Counted from the first letter of the stretch, positions 45,901 to 57,627 are shown. The stretch is 64,000 nt of DNA from Zoroaster sp. YZ-2022 (GCA_029582265.1 CM055828.1:3951402-4015401); one strand, 5' to 3'. The notes: generated by a model not told the origin, from the sequence alone. Numbers and translations are program-made.

Positions 45901-46607
45901 GAAAATGGCATTCCCTATAATTCCCCCCCCCCCCACACACACACACAGTTAAAAACCTGACTGCATGCCTATTTTGAGTGACAATATAATTTTACCATGC
46001 AAGAACAACCACTTTTTATAAGAACGGTCGCATGTTATACTATGTACAACTACATGTCAGACTACCAATTTTTATTGTTTATTTTTCCCCAATTTAAATT
46101 GGTTTCGATTTAATGGAGTCAAAATTCAAATAAGTCACATTATTTTTTACAAAATCTACATAAATTCTTGAAACAGAATGAAGTCATATAATATTATATG
46201 CATATTATCATTGTGACGTTTAAAATACCTGACATAAATCTTGGGCCTCCTACTGCTCGAATAAAACTCCCTTTTTGTTTAAACTTGCATCTTGAGGTCC
46301 CATTTCAGTGTCAAAATATATTATTTTGTTTTTCAAAATATTTCATTTTCAAATTACATGTATTATTTACAACTTGCTGACTAAGTTAAACCATGGTTAA
46401 ACTACCTTTTTAGGAAAAGAAAATGAGTTAGAACAAACATGCTCAATTTCCCCTCTGCCATTCTGCATGATTGAAATTGCTACTTACTCTATAAATAGAC
46501 CTGACATAATGTCACAAACCATTAGAAAATGAAGTGCGCCCTCGCTCAGCGGCAAAAGATGGTTACTCATTGGTTCATGTACGAGTGCATTCTCATTGTT
46601 TGCTCTC
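42981..46607. other. Intergenic DNA
   Basis: 43.2-44.5 kb is largely single-copy and somewhat GC-richer; a 34-codon minus-strand frame at 43692-43793 was considered as an exon but has no good donor. 44.6-45.3 kb is AT-rich. A pair of tRNA-like repeats lies at 45360-45570. Confidence 0.4.
45358..45572 (-). repeat. Two tRNA-like SINE heads
   Basis: On the minus strand, 45428-45360 reads GGCGAGATAGCTCAGTTGGT with a GAGC D-stem partner and GGGTTCAAGTCC (B box), and its acceptor ends pair at six of seven positions. The anticodon stem does not pair. A second relative at about 45572-45500 has CAGTTGGTAGGGCACCG and AGGTTCGAG. Both are tRNA-derived repeats, not working tRNA genes. Confidence 0.5.
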
Positions 46608-48216
46608 TTAACCCTGCTACACATGGAGGCCACTCCCAACCACTAAATGTTCAATATGTTGTACACGTATCGTTTGTGCATATAAGCCACACTGACCCTT
46701 TTAAGTAATCATTTATGTAAAACTCCGAGGCCACTGGAGAATCCAATTACAAACATGGATAACGAAACCACTGTAGACCACCTTGTTCAGTGGTGTCCTA
46801 CATGTATGTCTGTGTACAGTACTTCTGTTTGATGCCGGGTTTTCAGCAGTTTTTTTGTAAACACAGACTCTCAATAGTAAGCCGCCACCACCACCCTGCA
46901 ATCGGGGTTGGCTGATTTAAATCACGTTGATTCAAATCACTGATTTAAAAAAAAATTAATTTTTTTTTTAAAGTCTTATTTTACATTTTTAGCTAAATAA
47001 ATTGACTGAGGGTCATTGTAATCATTTAAATCAACCGATTCCATTTAATTACCAAGTGTAAGATGTTGTTTACACATTCAAACGCCCTTACTTTATCAGC
47101 ATCGACCCGACATACATATAGGTTTTGCATAATTACCCAAATCATTGTTTTGATTTAAGACCAGATTTGAGTCTAAATATTTTTGTTTAAGTTTAAATTT
47201 CAATTCTTATAGATGATTAAAATTTTTAAGTTTAAGTTTTGATCCTTGTAGAATATCAATAATTGTTCAGTCAGCACACTCACTTTTGCTTTAATCATTC
47301 CATGATCTGTTTACAGTAATAATATCAACTTTGCTGGTGTAAGCTTACGTAATCCATCTAATGGTGTATTAGAGATCAAATGAAATCGAGTGATTTTTTA
47401 ATTTTTTTAATTGCTGATTCATTACAATTTGTCTTTTTACAACATTTAATATGTGTACATGTATAACTCATGCCCACAGGTTTTACATGTACATCTTGCA
47501 CGATACCCAGTTGCTGTTTTTGATTCTATTTTCTCAAAATGGTACCAAATGGGATCACTTTTTTCTGCCTGACATGATTAAGTGTTGTCTTCGAAAGTAT
47601 TGACTCAAATGTTGTTGACTTGATATTTCCACTGTTGACTGGGGATTCCCTGTAAGAATTTGCAATACCGACTTGGAATTTCTTTGGGGGAATTTCCACT
47701 GTTGACTGGGGATTTCCTTGAGGGTATAGTAATATGCAGAAGGTTGATTTTTTATTTTATTTTTTTATTTTTTCCCAATGGCATTAATCAATGTTACTTG
47801 AAATTTTTGTCTGGAAATTTCTGAATACTGAATTGCGTTTTGTGGATCATGGGTATTATAGGAACCTGAAAACTCCTTGTTGATGGGTGTAAGGGTGCGT
47901 GGGAAGATTTAGACAAATTTTAAGACATATCAATATTTTGAAAGTTAAAAAAATATTTAAAATCTGATTTAAATTTAAAAAAAAACTGATTTAAATTTTT
48001 TTTAAATCTGATTTTTTTTTAAATTAAAAATTTTTTTTAAAAATAAATAAAAATCACCAACCCTGCCTGCAATATGTCAATCACAAACCCTTAAAACCAA
48101 CAGACAAATGAGGTATTACGTTGCAGTATAGCCATTAGGAGCCACTGCCTTCCATAGCAATGGCTTAGAGTGGCCTCAATGGTTTGTTCATAAATTTGCA
48201 CTGATAGGAGTGTTAA
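46608..48216. mobile_element. P2 MITE split by a hAT-like element
   Basis: TTAA at 46608-46611 and 48213-48216 with decayed ends CCCTGCTACACATGGAGGCC and CTGATAGGAGTG. The two halves (46612-46902 and 48074-48212) match the left and right parts of 27953-28275. A 1.16-kb element sits between them. Confidence 0.65.
46903..48065. mobile_element. hAT-like element nested in the P2 MITE
   Basis: Flanked by a perfect 8-base direct repeat CCTGCAAT (46895-46902 and 48066-48073). Ends CGGGGTTGGCTGATTTAAAT and AAAATCACCAACCCTG are inverted apart from a one-base shift. An 8-base target duplication is the hAT signature. The interior is A/T-rich with no long reading frame. Confidence 0.7.
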
Positions 48217-48999
48217 TACATGGCCTCATGGTGACATCCATGCATAAGGTCTATGTTGGAATGCACATGGCATTAATATTTGAATGGCATTAATATTTGA
48301 ATGGCATTCAATGAATGTTTTACTTTTGTGAGTTATGAAGTTACAATCCTCTAAATTCTTGGCAATGTCCATGCACGCACACTATTTTTATTTTTTTTTC
48401 AAATTAGTTTCAAATGGCACCATAATGGTTCCCGTACAAAATACTAAAGTTCATGCCCTTTCCATGACAAAAAATCCACAACATTCACAGATGTATTGGA
48501 AACATCTTTTGTGCGTAATTCTGACAAAAACGGCAATATATTTACAAATTAAAAAAAAATGCAATTTCTGGACCCTATTCAACCACAACTCCCAAAACCA
48601 CAATGTATTTCATTTGAATAAAAGTCCAATAAAATGTTGATTGAGATGTTCTAAATTGTGTGATTTGTCGAGACTTGAGGGGGGGAGGTCCTATTACTAG
48701 AAACAACCTTATTGCAAACACATAATTTCGTCAGAGCCAGAATGGCACATCTTTCACACTCAAACATCACAGTAGTATTGGCAATTATGACCATGTACCA
48801 AATTATCTAAATATGTGCTAATTTATGCTCTCTTTTTTTCAGAATACAGATTGAACAATTAAACAAAGTTAGTACACCAGACATCCAAGTTTTTGGCTCT
48901 TACATATTAGTTTCTTAAGGCCTAGGTCCAATAACATTTGCACATAAACCCAACCTAAGGATTATTTTTTGAAGAATAAGATACGTGTGCCTATGGCAT
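48217..48999. other. Unannotated intergenic DNA
   Basis: AT-rich. The open frame at 48335-48640 shows no protein features. Confidence 0.4.
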
Positions 49000-49342
49000 T
49001 TAACCCTCCTATGCCCAGGCTGAAATTTGGCCCAGTAAGCACCGCACCCACAGACAGTCACTTGAGTATTTTTGGTTGCATTGCCAATTGTTCACACATG
49101 TGTATAAGAGTGCTGGAGATAGTGGCAAAGTCAAACACACTTGTGTATGTCTTACAAGTTATATGCAGAGTCACACAGAGCGTGTATGTACTGCATAAGT
49201 TACTGTCGAGTGATTTTGGTTTGACCTCCTATCACAGCCACATGTGCTTGCATTTATTTGAGTGCACTGCACAAAGTCAATGGGTTAAGAGAGACATACA
49301 AATTTTGAGTGTCTTTGATTGTTAAACCTATACAAGGGTTAA
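49000..49342. mobile_element. TTAA-bounded element P4
   Basis: TTAA at 49000-49003 and 49339-49342 with ends CCCTCCTATGCCC and TACAAGGG. The interior is unrelated to P1-P3. Single copy in this window; assignment to the piggyBac-like group rests on the termini only. Confidence 0.45.
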
Positions 49343-49391
49343 GCTGATGTAGGATGTATATTTAGTTGCCAATTTTGTGGAAATGTCCAGA

Positions 49392-49600
49392 TTAACCCTG
49401 CGCCGCCTAGCTGTTTTAGCTAAGAACCTTCCTGAATCTGCCAAAATCCAACACCATGCACAAACACTACCACCCAACTGTTGGACTTAGCTGGAATTGG
49501 GACACCCAGCCCCATGTAAAGTATCCCTGTCTGGGCTATACAGTATTGAGTCCATCAAAATCCTGTTGGAATTTGAATGGTTTGGGGTGGTTTGGGTTAA
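49392..49600. mobile_element. P3 piggyBac-like MITE
   Basis: TTAACCCTGCGCCGCC at the left and GGTGGTTTGGG-TTAA at the right; reverse complement of 32505-32713 and the same length (209 bases). Confidence 0.65.
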
Positions 49601-49802
49601 TATCCATACGAGTCCCTACATGTTTACAGTGCAATGCTGCTATAATGAACACCACTGTAACGAACATTTGGTTATACCGAATATGGCCCTTGGCTTCCCT
49701 CTTATCTACTAGCAATACATCCATGATTCACTAAAACAAATGATCACTATTGATAACTAATAGTTCATTTCACATTCCACTGCATAGTTTAACCCTCCTA
49801 TT

Positions 49803-50525
49803 AGGCCAAAAAAAAAAATTTGTTGAGTTGCCCTCCAGTGAAAATATTTGAAGGGGTCGGTCGGTCGGGATTTTTATTTTTTTATTTTTATTTATTTTTT
49901 TTCTTTCTCCTTGACTGTCATTTTAAGATTGAAATGCATTGGAACTGAAACCACATACCATGTTTTTCATTTGTATACCTATCAGCAAGGAATTTTGCTT
50001 CAGAATAAAAGTATCCCAAGCATTTTTGTTGTACTTTTCGCTGTGATTGGCACAGCAAATTCATCCATATTGCATGCAATGCTCAACATGCAACATGAGT
50101 GGCCATTCGATTTGAAAACGTGTAGATTGAGTCGCAATCGTTGACACACGTACATGTACAGTGCGGGGTGCCAGTGCACAACGTGTAAGGGCCATTTGAT
50201 TTGAAAACGTGTAGATTTGAGTCGCAATCGTTGGCACACAGTGTGTGCGAAGGCAGTGCACCATGTGAGGGCCGGGGCCATTCGATTTGAAAACATGTAG
50301 ATTGAGTCTTGGGTACCGGTAAATTTACCGGTAAAAAAAGTGGAAAATTTAACAAATCAAACGTATTATGTTTTATACAAAGAAAATTGGTAAGTTTCAT
50401 TAATAAATAGGCCTATGAATGACAGGAAAAGAAAAAAAAAAAAGAAAAAAAAAAACCCGACCCGAGATTTCAGCACTTTTGGGTCGGTCGGTGGAGGGCA
50501 ACTCAACATCTTTTTTTTTGTGGCC
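49803..50525. mobile_element. Inverted-repeat element with internal 88-bp repeats
   Basis: Ends GGCCAAAAAAAAAAATTTG then TTGAGTTGCCCTCCA and the complementary GGAGGGCAACTCAACATC then a T-run and GTGGCC. Inside are three tandem units beginning GGCCATTCGATTTGAAAACG-like at about 50101, 50190 and 50276, and a perfect palindrome ACCGGTAAATTTACCGGT (50315-50332). Confidence 0.6.
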
Positions 50526-51186
50526 TTATCAGTGTTGTTCTTAACAAAGTCGACCCATACTTCAAAATGTCACAACCGTGACATTTTGAGGCACACACTT
50601 TCTTATCTGAAGATTAATGGCATTCCCCAAGGCACTTCAGAGAGATGAGGTAAACTGAAGCAGCCACCTGCTTTGTTTCATTGCGAAATACACTGTACAT
50701 ATAGCAGGAGTTATCCACAAAATACCATGTGGCACACTGGGGCACACTCGGTTTGTGTGAAGGTCAGAACACTTTGTTTTTGTCCCAGGGGCATTTTGGG
50801 GTATCCATGTACCACTCTTGTGTACAGTATGCAATATTTTAAGGCATGCATAGAAAAAGCATTGTGTATTTAGCAGACACAAGTTTTTGTGTTAAGCCAG
50901 CAATAACGTCAGTGTGTCTTGGATGCCCTATCCTATAAATGGATGATCTGTTTTATTTATAATACAAATGCAACAGTATTGTAAGTTTTAACATTTGGAC
51001 AGTTTTTGAAAGAATAATAAATCCGAGCAACTCATTTCCAAATACATTGTTCCACTGTAAAGTTATTATCCAACCACTGCATACCCCCCATTTAGAGCAG
51101 TGGTATCACATCAAAATAAGGTATGCAAGTGTTTGTCAAATTGAGTCCACAGCACTGGTCCAAAGAAGCATTAGACTGGTACTACA
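50526..51186. other. Unannotated intergenic DNA
   Basis: No coding signal or element ends recognised. Confidence 0.4.
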
Positions 51187-51544
51187 TAATAATAATAATG
51201 TGGACTTATATAGCGCACGTATCCACCAAACTGGTGCTCAAATGCGCATTATATTATTACCCCTGCTCATCAGGCTCATAAATCATTCCTGAAACCATCT
51301 CAGCTCCCTGGGGAGTATACAGCTCAATTGCTGCCATTACGGCGCATATAGGGCTAATCAAACACAACAACCAACTCTGCCCTCACAGGTACCCATTTAC
51401 CCCTGGGTGGAGAGAAGCAATTATGGTAAAGTGTCTTGCTCAAGGACACAAGCACCACGGTCGCGGTTGGGATTCAAACCCACATTCCAACGGCTCAGCC
51501 ATCAGAACACAAATCCGATGCACTAAACCGCTCGACCATGGCAC
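51187..51544 (-). mobile_element. SINE with a different tRNA-like head
   Basis: On the minus strand it reads GTGCCATGGTCGAGCGGTTT (A-box region), a head with GGGTTTGAATCCC (B box), then the same CTTGAGCAAG and CCCAGGGAGCTGAGATGG body as the 15455 family and an ATT tail at the low-coordinate end. The anticodon arm differs from the Leu-like heads. It lies about 100 bases beyond the stop codon of gene C. Confidence 0.75.
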
Positions 51545-51640
51545 ACCACATATTGGTACCACAGCAATAATGGCGGCATACATCGGTAGGCGGATTTGTC
51601 TATATAAATCTTCCACTCATTTTTTTTAAAATCTTATTTT

Positions 51641-53221
51641 TCATTGAGCAAGCATGTTAACTACAACCTCGGCAATCTCTCTCTCCGTAGGTATACATGA
51701 AGGCATGTTGAAAACTGGATTTTGGTTCAGTGTACTGCACGACGCGAGTTGAATCTTCATGTCCTCCAAGGTACTGCAACGCATACCGCCCTCTATGGCC
51801 AGGTTTGGATTAGTCTGTTGCTGATGGCACTTCCTGATGTGTACGTCTAGTAAGTGATCCTTTGTGAAATATCTCCCGCATAGGTGACACACATGTATGT
51901 CTGCCGGGAGTTTAGGTTCCGAGGGAATAGTCACAAAGTCGGTGCTGTTCGCGTTGCATGAATTTGTCGTCGGATGATTATTGAGTGGGTTATTCAGCTG
52001 CATGTGTTTACTTTTGATGTGAGCATTGAGTGTACCACTCTGGGTGAATCCCTTCCCACACTGGTGGCACAGATGTGGCTTTTTACCCGTGTGAACGGTC
52101 TGGTGCCGCGCCATGTCCGAAGGATTCGTGAAAGCTTTGGGGCAGTTGGGGCACTTGAAAGGACGCTCGCCGGTGTGGATACGTTCGTGGTACTCCAACC
52201 CTGTGTGCCACCTGAAAGCTTTGGGGCAATACTTGCAAACGAATGGCTTGTCGCCGTCGTGGATGCGCATGTGTTTGTTCATGCTTATACTCGTCTGAAG
52301 CTGAATACCACATACGTGGCAGATGACGGGTCTCTCTTTCGCCGGCGAGGATGTGAGCTCCGGGTGTTTGGCTGCAATGTGCTGCTTCAGTTTGCACAAA
52401 AAGCTGAACGTGGATTCACAGAATGAACACTTATGCTCTGATGCTTTGCCGCGTAGCTCCAGTAAATGACGGTCGTAAGTCGCTTTGTGTACAAATCTAA
52501 TCCCACAGCCTTCACAAAGGAACCGACGCTCAAGAGTGGATTTGGTGCTCCTACGCGTCAATACTTTCTGCTGTTTTGGCTTCCTCGCGGCCTTCTCTGC
52601 CTTGCGTCTTTTCTTATCTTTCCTTTTGGCATCTTTGGAACTGTGCTTCAAGAACACTTTTTGGGTGGCGATGAGGAGCAAATCCTCCCCAGCTAATTTC
52701 ACTGTATCGGTGTGCTTACTCTCTGAGGGTTCTTGTTCAGTGTGTACCTTAACATCAATTTCATTGGTTTCCCTTTTCAGATTTGTTGCTGGGTATATCA
52801 CATCACTGTCTGCCTCTTGCTTGCTAAATGTTCCGCCAAACGAGGGCAGATGCCCAAGATTTGAACAGCAGCATAGGTTAACCTGGACACCAATTGATGC
52901 AGTCGTCTTGATCACACTGTTAGAACTCTGCTCAGCACGGCTTACTAACACGCCACCATCCCGAATCATGGAAATCTGGTCAAGCGGCGACATGCCCAGA
53001 CTGGCCTTCTCGTCAAGCGAGTTGGCCACGGAGAAACTCTCCGAGGAGGACACAGCATTACCGTCAGTGTATGCGTCCGGGAATACCAGTTCATGTTCAT
53101 CTGTGATTCCCGTCAAGCTGTCGGCGGGGATTTCAATGGGTATTTCCATGCCGATTCCAGCAGACGTTTCCATTTGCATATTCATTCTCGTGCCGGTGTT
53201 GCTATAGTGACCGACAGTCAT
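51641..53221 (-). CDS. Gene C: seven-finger C2H2 protein, paralogue of gene A
   Basis: ATG at 53221 (MTVGHYSNTGTRMNMQ) gives 526 residues. The frame is open 13 codons further upstream without an ATG. A TTTCAG 16 bases before that ATG region would enter in the same phase as intron 2 of gene A, so upstream exons are possible. Features in order: Ser/Met-rich N-terminus, IGVQVNLC motif (about 110-117), strongly basic stretch (about 197-230, likely nuclear signal), finger block from about 234. The first finger lacks a clean second histidine; six further C2H2 fingers look intact, the last one set apart. The C-terminus PTEREIAEVVVNMLAQ is identical to gene A. A DNA-binding nuclear protein is expected. 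Confidence 0.88.
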   Translation of the reverse strand: MTVGHYSNTGTRMNMQMETSAGIGMEIPIEIPADSLTGITDEHELVFPDAYTDGNAVSSSESFSVANSLDEKASLGMSPLDQISMIRDGGVLVSRAEQSSNSVIKTTASIGVQVNLCCCSNLGHLPSFGGTFSKQEADSDVIYPATNLKRETNEIDVKVHTEQEPSESKHTDTVKLAGEDLLLIATQKVFLKHSSKDAKRKDKKRRKAEKAARKPKQQKVLTRRSTKSTLERRFLCEGCGIRFVHKATYDRHLLELRGKASEHKCSFCESTFSFLCKLKQHIAAKHPELTSSPAKERPVICHVCGIQLQTSISMNKHMRIHDGDKPFVCKYCPKAFRWHTGLEYHERIHTGERPFKCPNCPKAFTNPSDMARHQTVHTGKKPHLCHQCGKGFTQSGTLNAHIKSKHMQLNNPLNNHPTTNSCNANSTDFVTIPSEPKLPADIHVCHLCGRYFTKDHLLDVHIRKCHQQQTNPNLAIEGGMRCSTLEDMKIQLASCSTLNQNPVFNMPSCIPTEREIAEVVVNMLAQ

Positions 53222-55169
53222 CAGTGGAATTTTACACAGACTGAAAGTTCCTCCGACCACTCAGACTAGAGATGTAAATTGAACACAGAAAACAAATTAA
53301 TAATAGGCCTTACAGTTCTTACAGCAAATTTGATATTCTGTCCATTTATATTGTGTGTACACTGTACAATACATCTCTCTGAAAAACATGTATTTCTGAA
53401 TGACTAATAATCCTGACATTTGCATTTTGAACCAAAATGGAAAGAATGTCGTATCCGACCACCACTTTTAAAGGTTTTTGGGGGAATTTTTTTGCAGCCA
53501 CTAACTAGTTAAAAAATTATTCTATTGATTTTCCGGGGTACAGAAAGCGAAAACTATCTTTAAACTCCACTTTTATGATGATTTTCAGACTTTATTTCCC
53601 TTCTAAAATAGGATCCTATTATAGTTGCCACTACTCATGTACAATGACTGTGTTGGTCACTAACAGGGGAGTTGACAAGATCAGACTGACATGACTGAGG
53701 AAGTCATCGTATACCAAAAATGCCTGATTTTGCATGAAATATATATCCTGGAATAATTTGTATATATAAGTATATGTCCATCATCATCCATATGTTCTCC
53801 ACCTTACTGGGTAGGTAAGATTACATTATTGGTTATATTGAATGAGAAAAAGTGGCGGTCATACGACATTCTACCCAAACTTGAAGACTCAATATCAAAC
53901 TCAAAGAAAGTCAAAGAAAGAATAATACCACAGCTAGCTATGTTCGTTCATGTGCATAAATCATGAATAAAATTTGTCGTCATATATCGAGCTTTTGTCA
54001 GGTTATTGAACATGCATGCAGTTGGAATTAAACATGCACGAAACATTTTCACTAAATAGATGCAACTAATTAGTATGCAGACAAACACCCAGATAGGGCT
54101 ACATCATGATTGATATGGTTAGACCATCGCAAAAGTCTTTTCTCATATTGGAAACAAGCCTTGATATTTGCAAAATCATTGCTATGCGTTGCCCCTATAA
54201 AATATCATCAAACCTTAATTCAATGACCTTACTTAAGACAGCCGTGCCATCTAACGTTAATGTGAACCACCTCACGCCACGAAATACAAGGAAGATACTT
54301 TTTGGAAATGCAGCTAGCTTGCTAGCTAGCTAGCTACTACTTAATACTAGTAATCTACTTGTGTTCGTTTCATCACTGAACAAGTTGGCGCCACACGAGG
54401 GCGCTATTCGAGAAGCCAAAAAAGAAGAAAGATTCGTCAGTCTTGAGGGGTGCGCCAAACTTGACAAAAGGACTAATTTGCCGTGAACCTGAACCAGTGC
54501 CCTACTGACTCAGTCTTTATAGGCGTTTCCTGATGCTAGAGTTTTTGTTATGCCGTTGGGTGGGTCCTGTTTTCGTTGGAAATGCCCAACCCCGTATAGT
54601 CATCATGTTATGAGCAAGTACATCCACCCTGTTTGTTTCACCATAGGCGCGCCCGGTGATGATGGGAATCCTTGCCTCTCAAACTCACACCAAGGCCCAT
54701 GTATTGAAGAGCAGGAATGTGACGTAGTCCGTAACTTGGGCTCAGTGGCCTTTCAAGAATTAACACGCATTCTGATATTAACGTTAATTAAATTTTCTAC
54801 TCAAAACAACAAGACAACACAAAACACCACACGAAAAACATAACAAAACATCAATAACAAAGCCACACCTTTCAAAATTCAGTCACACTAATTCCTAAAG
54901 TTTTTGGTGTTTGTTTTATTTGGTGTAGCACGGTGCCTTTTAATGAGCTGAATCAGCTGAACTATAGGATGTTGGGCAATAGTGACGTCATGATCAGCGG
55001 TGCCAAAGAAACGGGTGAAACTTTCCCCCAGAAGAAATAACTAAACTGAACATTTTTATAATGCAGTGACGGTGGGCATGCAGACTACATTAATCTGTTA
55101 GTAGGCTTACGGGCCCATAATTATAACCCGGAACATAGGACCATAACCGGATCTCTTCTAAATTTAGTT
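53222..55169. other. Upstream region of gene C
   Basis: Contains a MITE (53453-53873) and an AGCT-repeat microsatellite near 54310-54340. A minus-strand CCTATAAAG near 54518-54526 could be a TATA box for gene C, but no leader exon was identified. Confidence 0.35.
53453..53873. mobile_element. MITE with GAATGTCGTA ends
   Basis: Inverted ends GAATGTCGTATCCGACCACC and GGCGGTCATACGACATTC. Related to 17753-18006 and 27117-27323. Confidence 0.6.
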
Positions 55170-55539
55170 AATAATAATATTAATAATAATATTGTGGACT
55201 TATATAGCGCACGTATCCACCAAACTGGTGCTCAATGCGCATTATATTATTACCCCTGCTCATCAGGCTCATAAATCATTCCTGAAACCATCTCAGCTCC
55301 CTGGGGAATATACAGCTCAATTGCTGCCATTACAGCGCATATAGGGCTAATCAAACACAATAACCAACTCTGCCCTCACAGGTACCCATTTACCCCTGGG
55401 TGGAGAGAAGCAATTATGGTAAAGTGTCTTGCTCAAGGACACAAGCACCATGGTCGCGGTTGGGATTCGAACCCACATTCTGACTACTGAGCCACCAGAA
55501 CACAAATCCGATGCACTAAACCGCTCGACCATGGCACTC
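55170..55539 (-). mobile_element. SINE, reverse copy
   Basis: Same structure as 51187-51544: ATT tail at the left, body, and a head with GGTCGAGCGGTTTAGTGC on the minus strand. Confidence 0.75.
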
Positions 55540-57534
55540 CATGTTGTCTGCATTTACCCTATACCGGTTTCTTCGCGTTTTTCTTACAACTGAACCAAAA
55601 TGGGACACAAAGCTTATGGGTACCGGTATATTATCGGTATACATGCAGTATACGTGCAATATACATGCATATAATATTGTGATCTATATACGGGCCTATA
55701 ATTATGTTTCAATGGTTTACCGGAGGTTGAGGTCACTATACATTAAACTATCACAATACGGTATTATAAACCAGGAATTTCTGGAATGCACATGTTTTTT
55801 GTGTTGTCGACTTGTTATGTTTTTGTATCGAGGCATGACAGGCAACTGTTTGGCTGTGTGTCTGCTTGTTCGTCTATCTGTCTCTTTGTATCAAGTATTT
55901 TACTCCTCGCCTCTGTCTTCTCCAAGCATTCATGTATACTACCCTATTATTACATGTAAACGTAATCTTTTGTGTTTTTATAGGTACATATTTTAAGTCC
56001 AATTTCACCCTTGGACGTGCGTCATGACGAAACTCGGTACACAGATAATGTGACCCGCTCTGCTATTACGCGTAAAGGGCTGTTCTATGTGGAGAGGGTG
56101 AAAAACAAAATTTCACAACGTGATTTTTGTTGTTGTTGGTTTATTGGCTTCTATTATATCAATACTTTCATAATTTATTTACAGAAATATTATTATTGAT
56201 GAGTAAAGATGAAAAAACAAAAGTTTAAATTTTACACATTATGCAAATTAGCAAAAATATTTGAAAAAATACTTCAAGATGCTTGATAATTCAAATTTAT
56301 ATCGCACAAGCATTCCTAAAGGAGCTCAAAAGGAACATAACTGTTGCTATGGGCATTCAAGAGAGTTTCTTCTTAGCTCATTTCTTTTTCCACTTGCTGT
56401 GTTTAAAGGGCTGTATCTCTGAAGGCACTTCCGTTAATTTGTACAATATGAATAAGCAAAAATCAGTATCTCCAGAATGCAAAATGCCAGAGGGTTCAAA
56501 CCTACACCAAATTAAAGCTTATAATGTAACCAATTCAGCTATGTATGTAACTCAATTTTTTAATTTTGTCCCATAATACCCATTTTTGTGGAGCCGGTCA
56601 CATATTTTCATTGACGGCGCGACACTTTGTGCACTGAAGCAGTGGCGGACCGTCAGGGGGGGCTGGGGGGCAGCCGTCCCCCGGCCAGGAGGGGGGGGTC
56701 CGGACCCCTCCCCAAAGAAAAAAAAGAAAACTTTTATTTTTTTTAATTTTTTTTTTTAACATTCTGGTGGAGGGGGTGGGGGTGGGGGGTGGGGGTGGTT
56801 GGGGGACCGGGCCCGAGCTGGAACTTACACAAATCAACCGGGCCCTTTCTTTATTTTGAGCTCCCCTGAAAACATGAAGTGTAATCATGACGGGTCTCTC
56901 GGAAATCACGTGTGGTTAGGGAATGATGCCTGGGGGAAGGGGGGGGGGGACCCGACCGTGCGCTCTGCCCCCCCGGCCCGGCGGTAACTTGTTCCGCTAC
57001 TGCACTGAAGCTATTACGTATGGTTCAGACTTCATTTAATATCGGTACTAAAGTACGGCGAATAAGTATTACTCACTCTTTTTGTGAACATGTTTTTGTC
57101 CCATGCTTTCTAAATAAAAAAAATATACCATTGTGGAAAATGCCAGAAGGGACCACTTGTATATTGAATATCTACTCATGCATACAAATTCAAGGTGCAC
57201 CATATTATTCAGTTATTGTCATACCAAACAAAGTTGCCTTTGTGAAAAGGCAACGTTAGGAATAACACGTTCATATTTTATTTTCCATTTGGGCGTTTTC
57301 GATGGACAGCAACAGCCATCGACTTTCTGATTGCTATGGATGATCAAAAACTACAATTAATAACTTCATGAACGTTACAAAAGAGCAGAAAAAATAGCTG
57401 TCCGCAGTAACATTTAGCCAAATTGGTTTTAATTGCGCTGATTTTTTTCTCACTGGGGAAAATTGTTCCGCGAATTAACTGGGAATCATTTTCATAGCGT
57501 GCTCTGGCAAGGTTTTGCCAGCCGTTTTGAGGGC
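55540..57534. other. Intergenic DNA
   Basis: Holds AT-rich sequence with alternating TATAC words near 55620-55690 and the hAT-like element at 56640-57002. The open frame at 55541-55996 has no family features. Confidence 0.4.
56640..57002. mobile_element. hAT-like MITE with perfect target duplication
   Basis: Perfect 8-base direct repeats CACTGAAG at 56632-56639 and 57003-57010. Ends CAGTGGCGGAC and GTTCCGCTACTG are inverted with one mismatch in the first ten bases. The interior is rich in G and C runs. A transposase is absent. Confidence 0.75.
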
Positions 57535-57627
57535 ATGGCGCCCCGTAGTAGGTCAATGGTGACCTCCATCACGAGTTTCAGGAAATATGTGGTATTATGC
57601 CTGTTCCTTGCCACTCTTCAGTGCAAG
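57535..57627 (+). CDS. Candidate signal-peptide first exon
   Basis: ATG in a strong context (GGGCATGGCG) opens 31 codons, MAPRSRSMVTS..., then basic FRK, then a hydrophobic core YVVLCLFLATLQC, and reaches a strong donor (CAAG then GTAAGT) in phase 0. Positive charge, hydrophobic core and a small-residue region are the layout of a secretory signal peptide, and many receptor and secreted-protein genes encode it in a separate first exon. No later exon was found in the remaining 6.4 kb, so the gene would have to continue beyond the right edge. Confidence 0.38.

Noticed and set aside
52485..53207. A 240-codon plus-strand frame over gene C
   Set aside because: It is antisense to the well-supported gene C, with no start context or domain.
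55541..55996. 151-codon plus-strand frame
   Set aside because: Begins at the edge of a SINE and crosses TATAC-rich sequence; no domain or coding bias.
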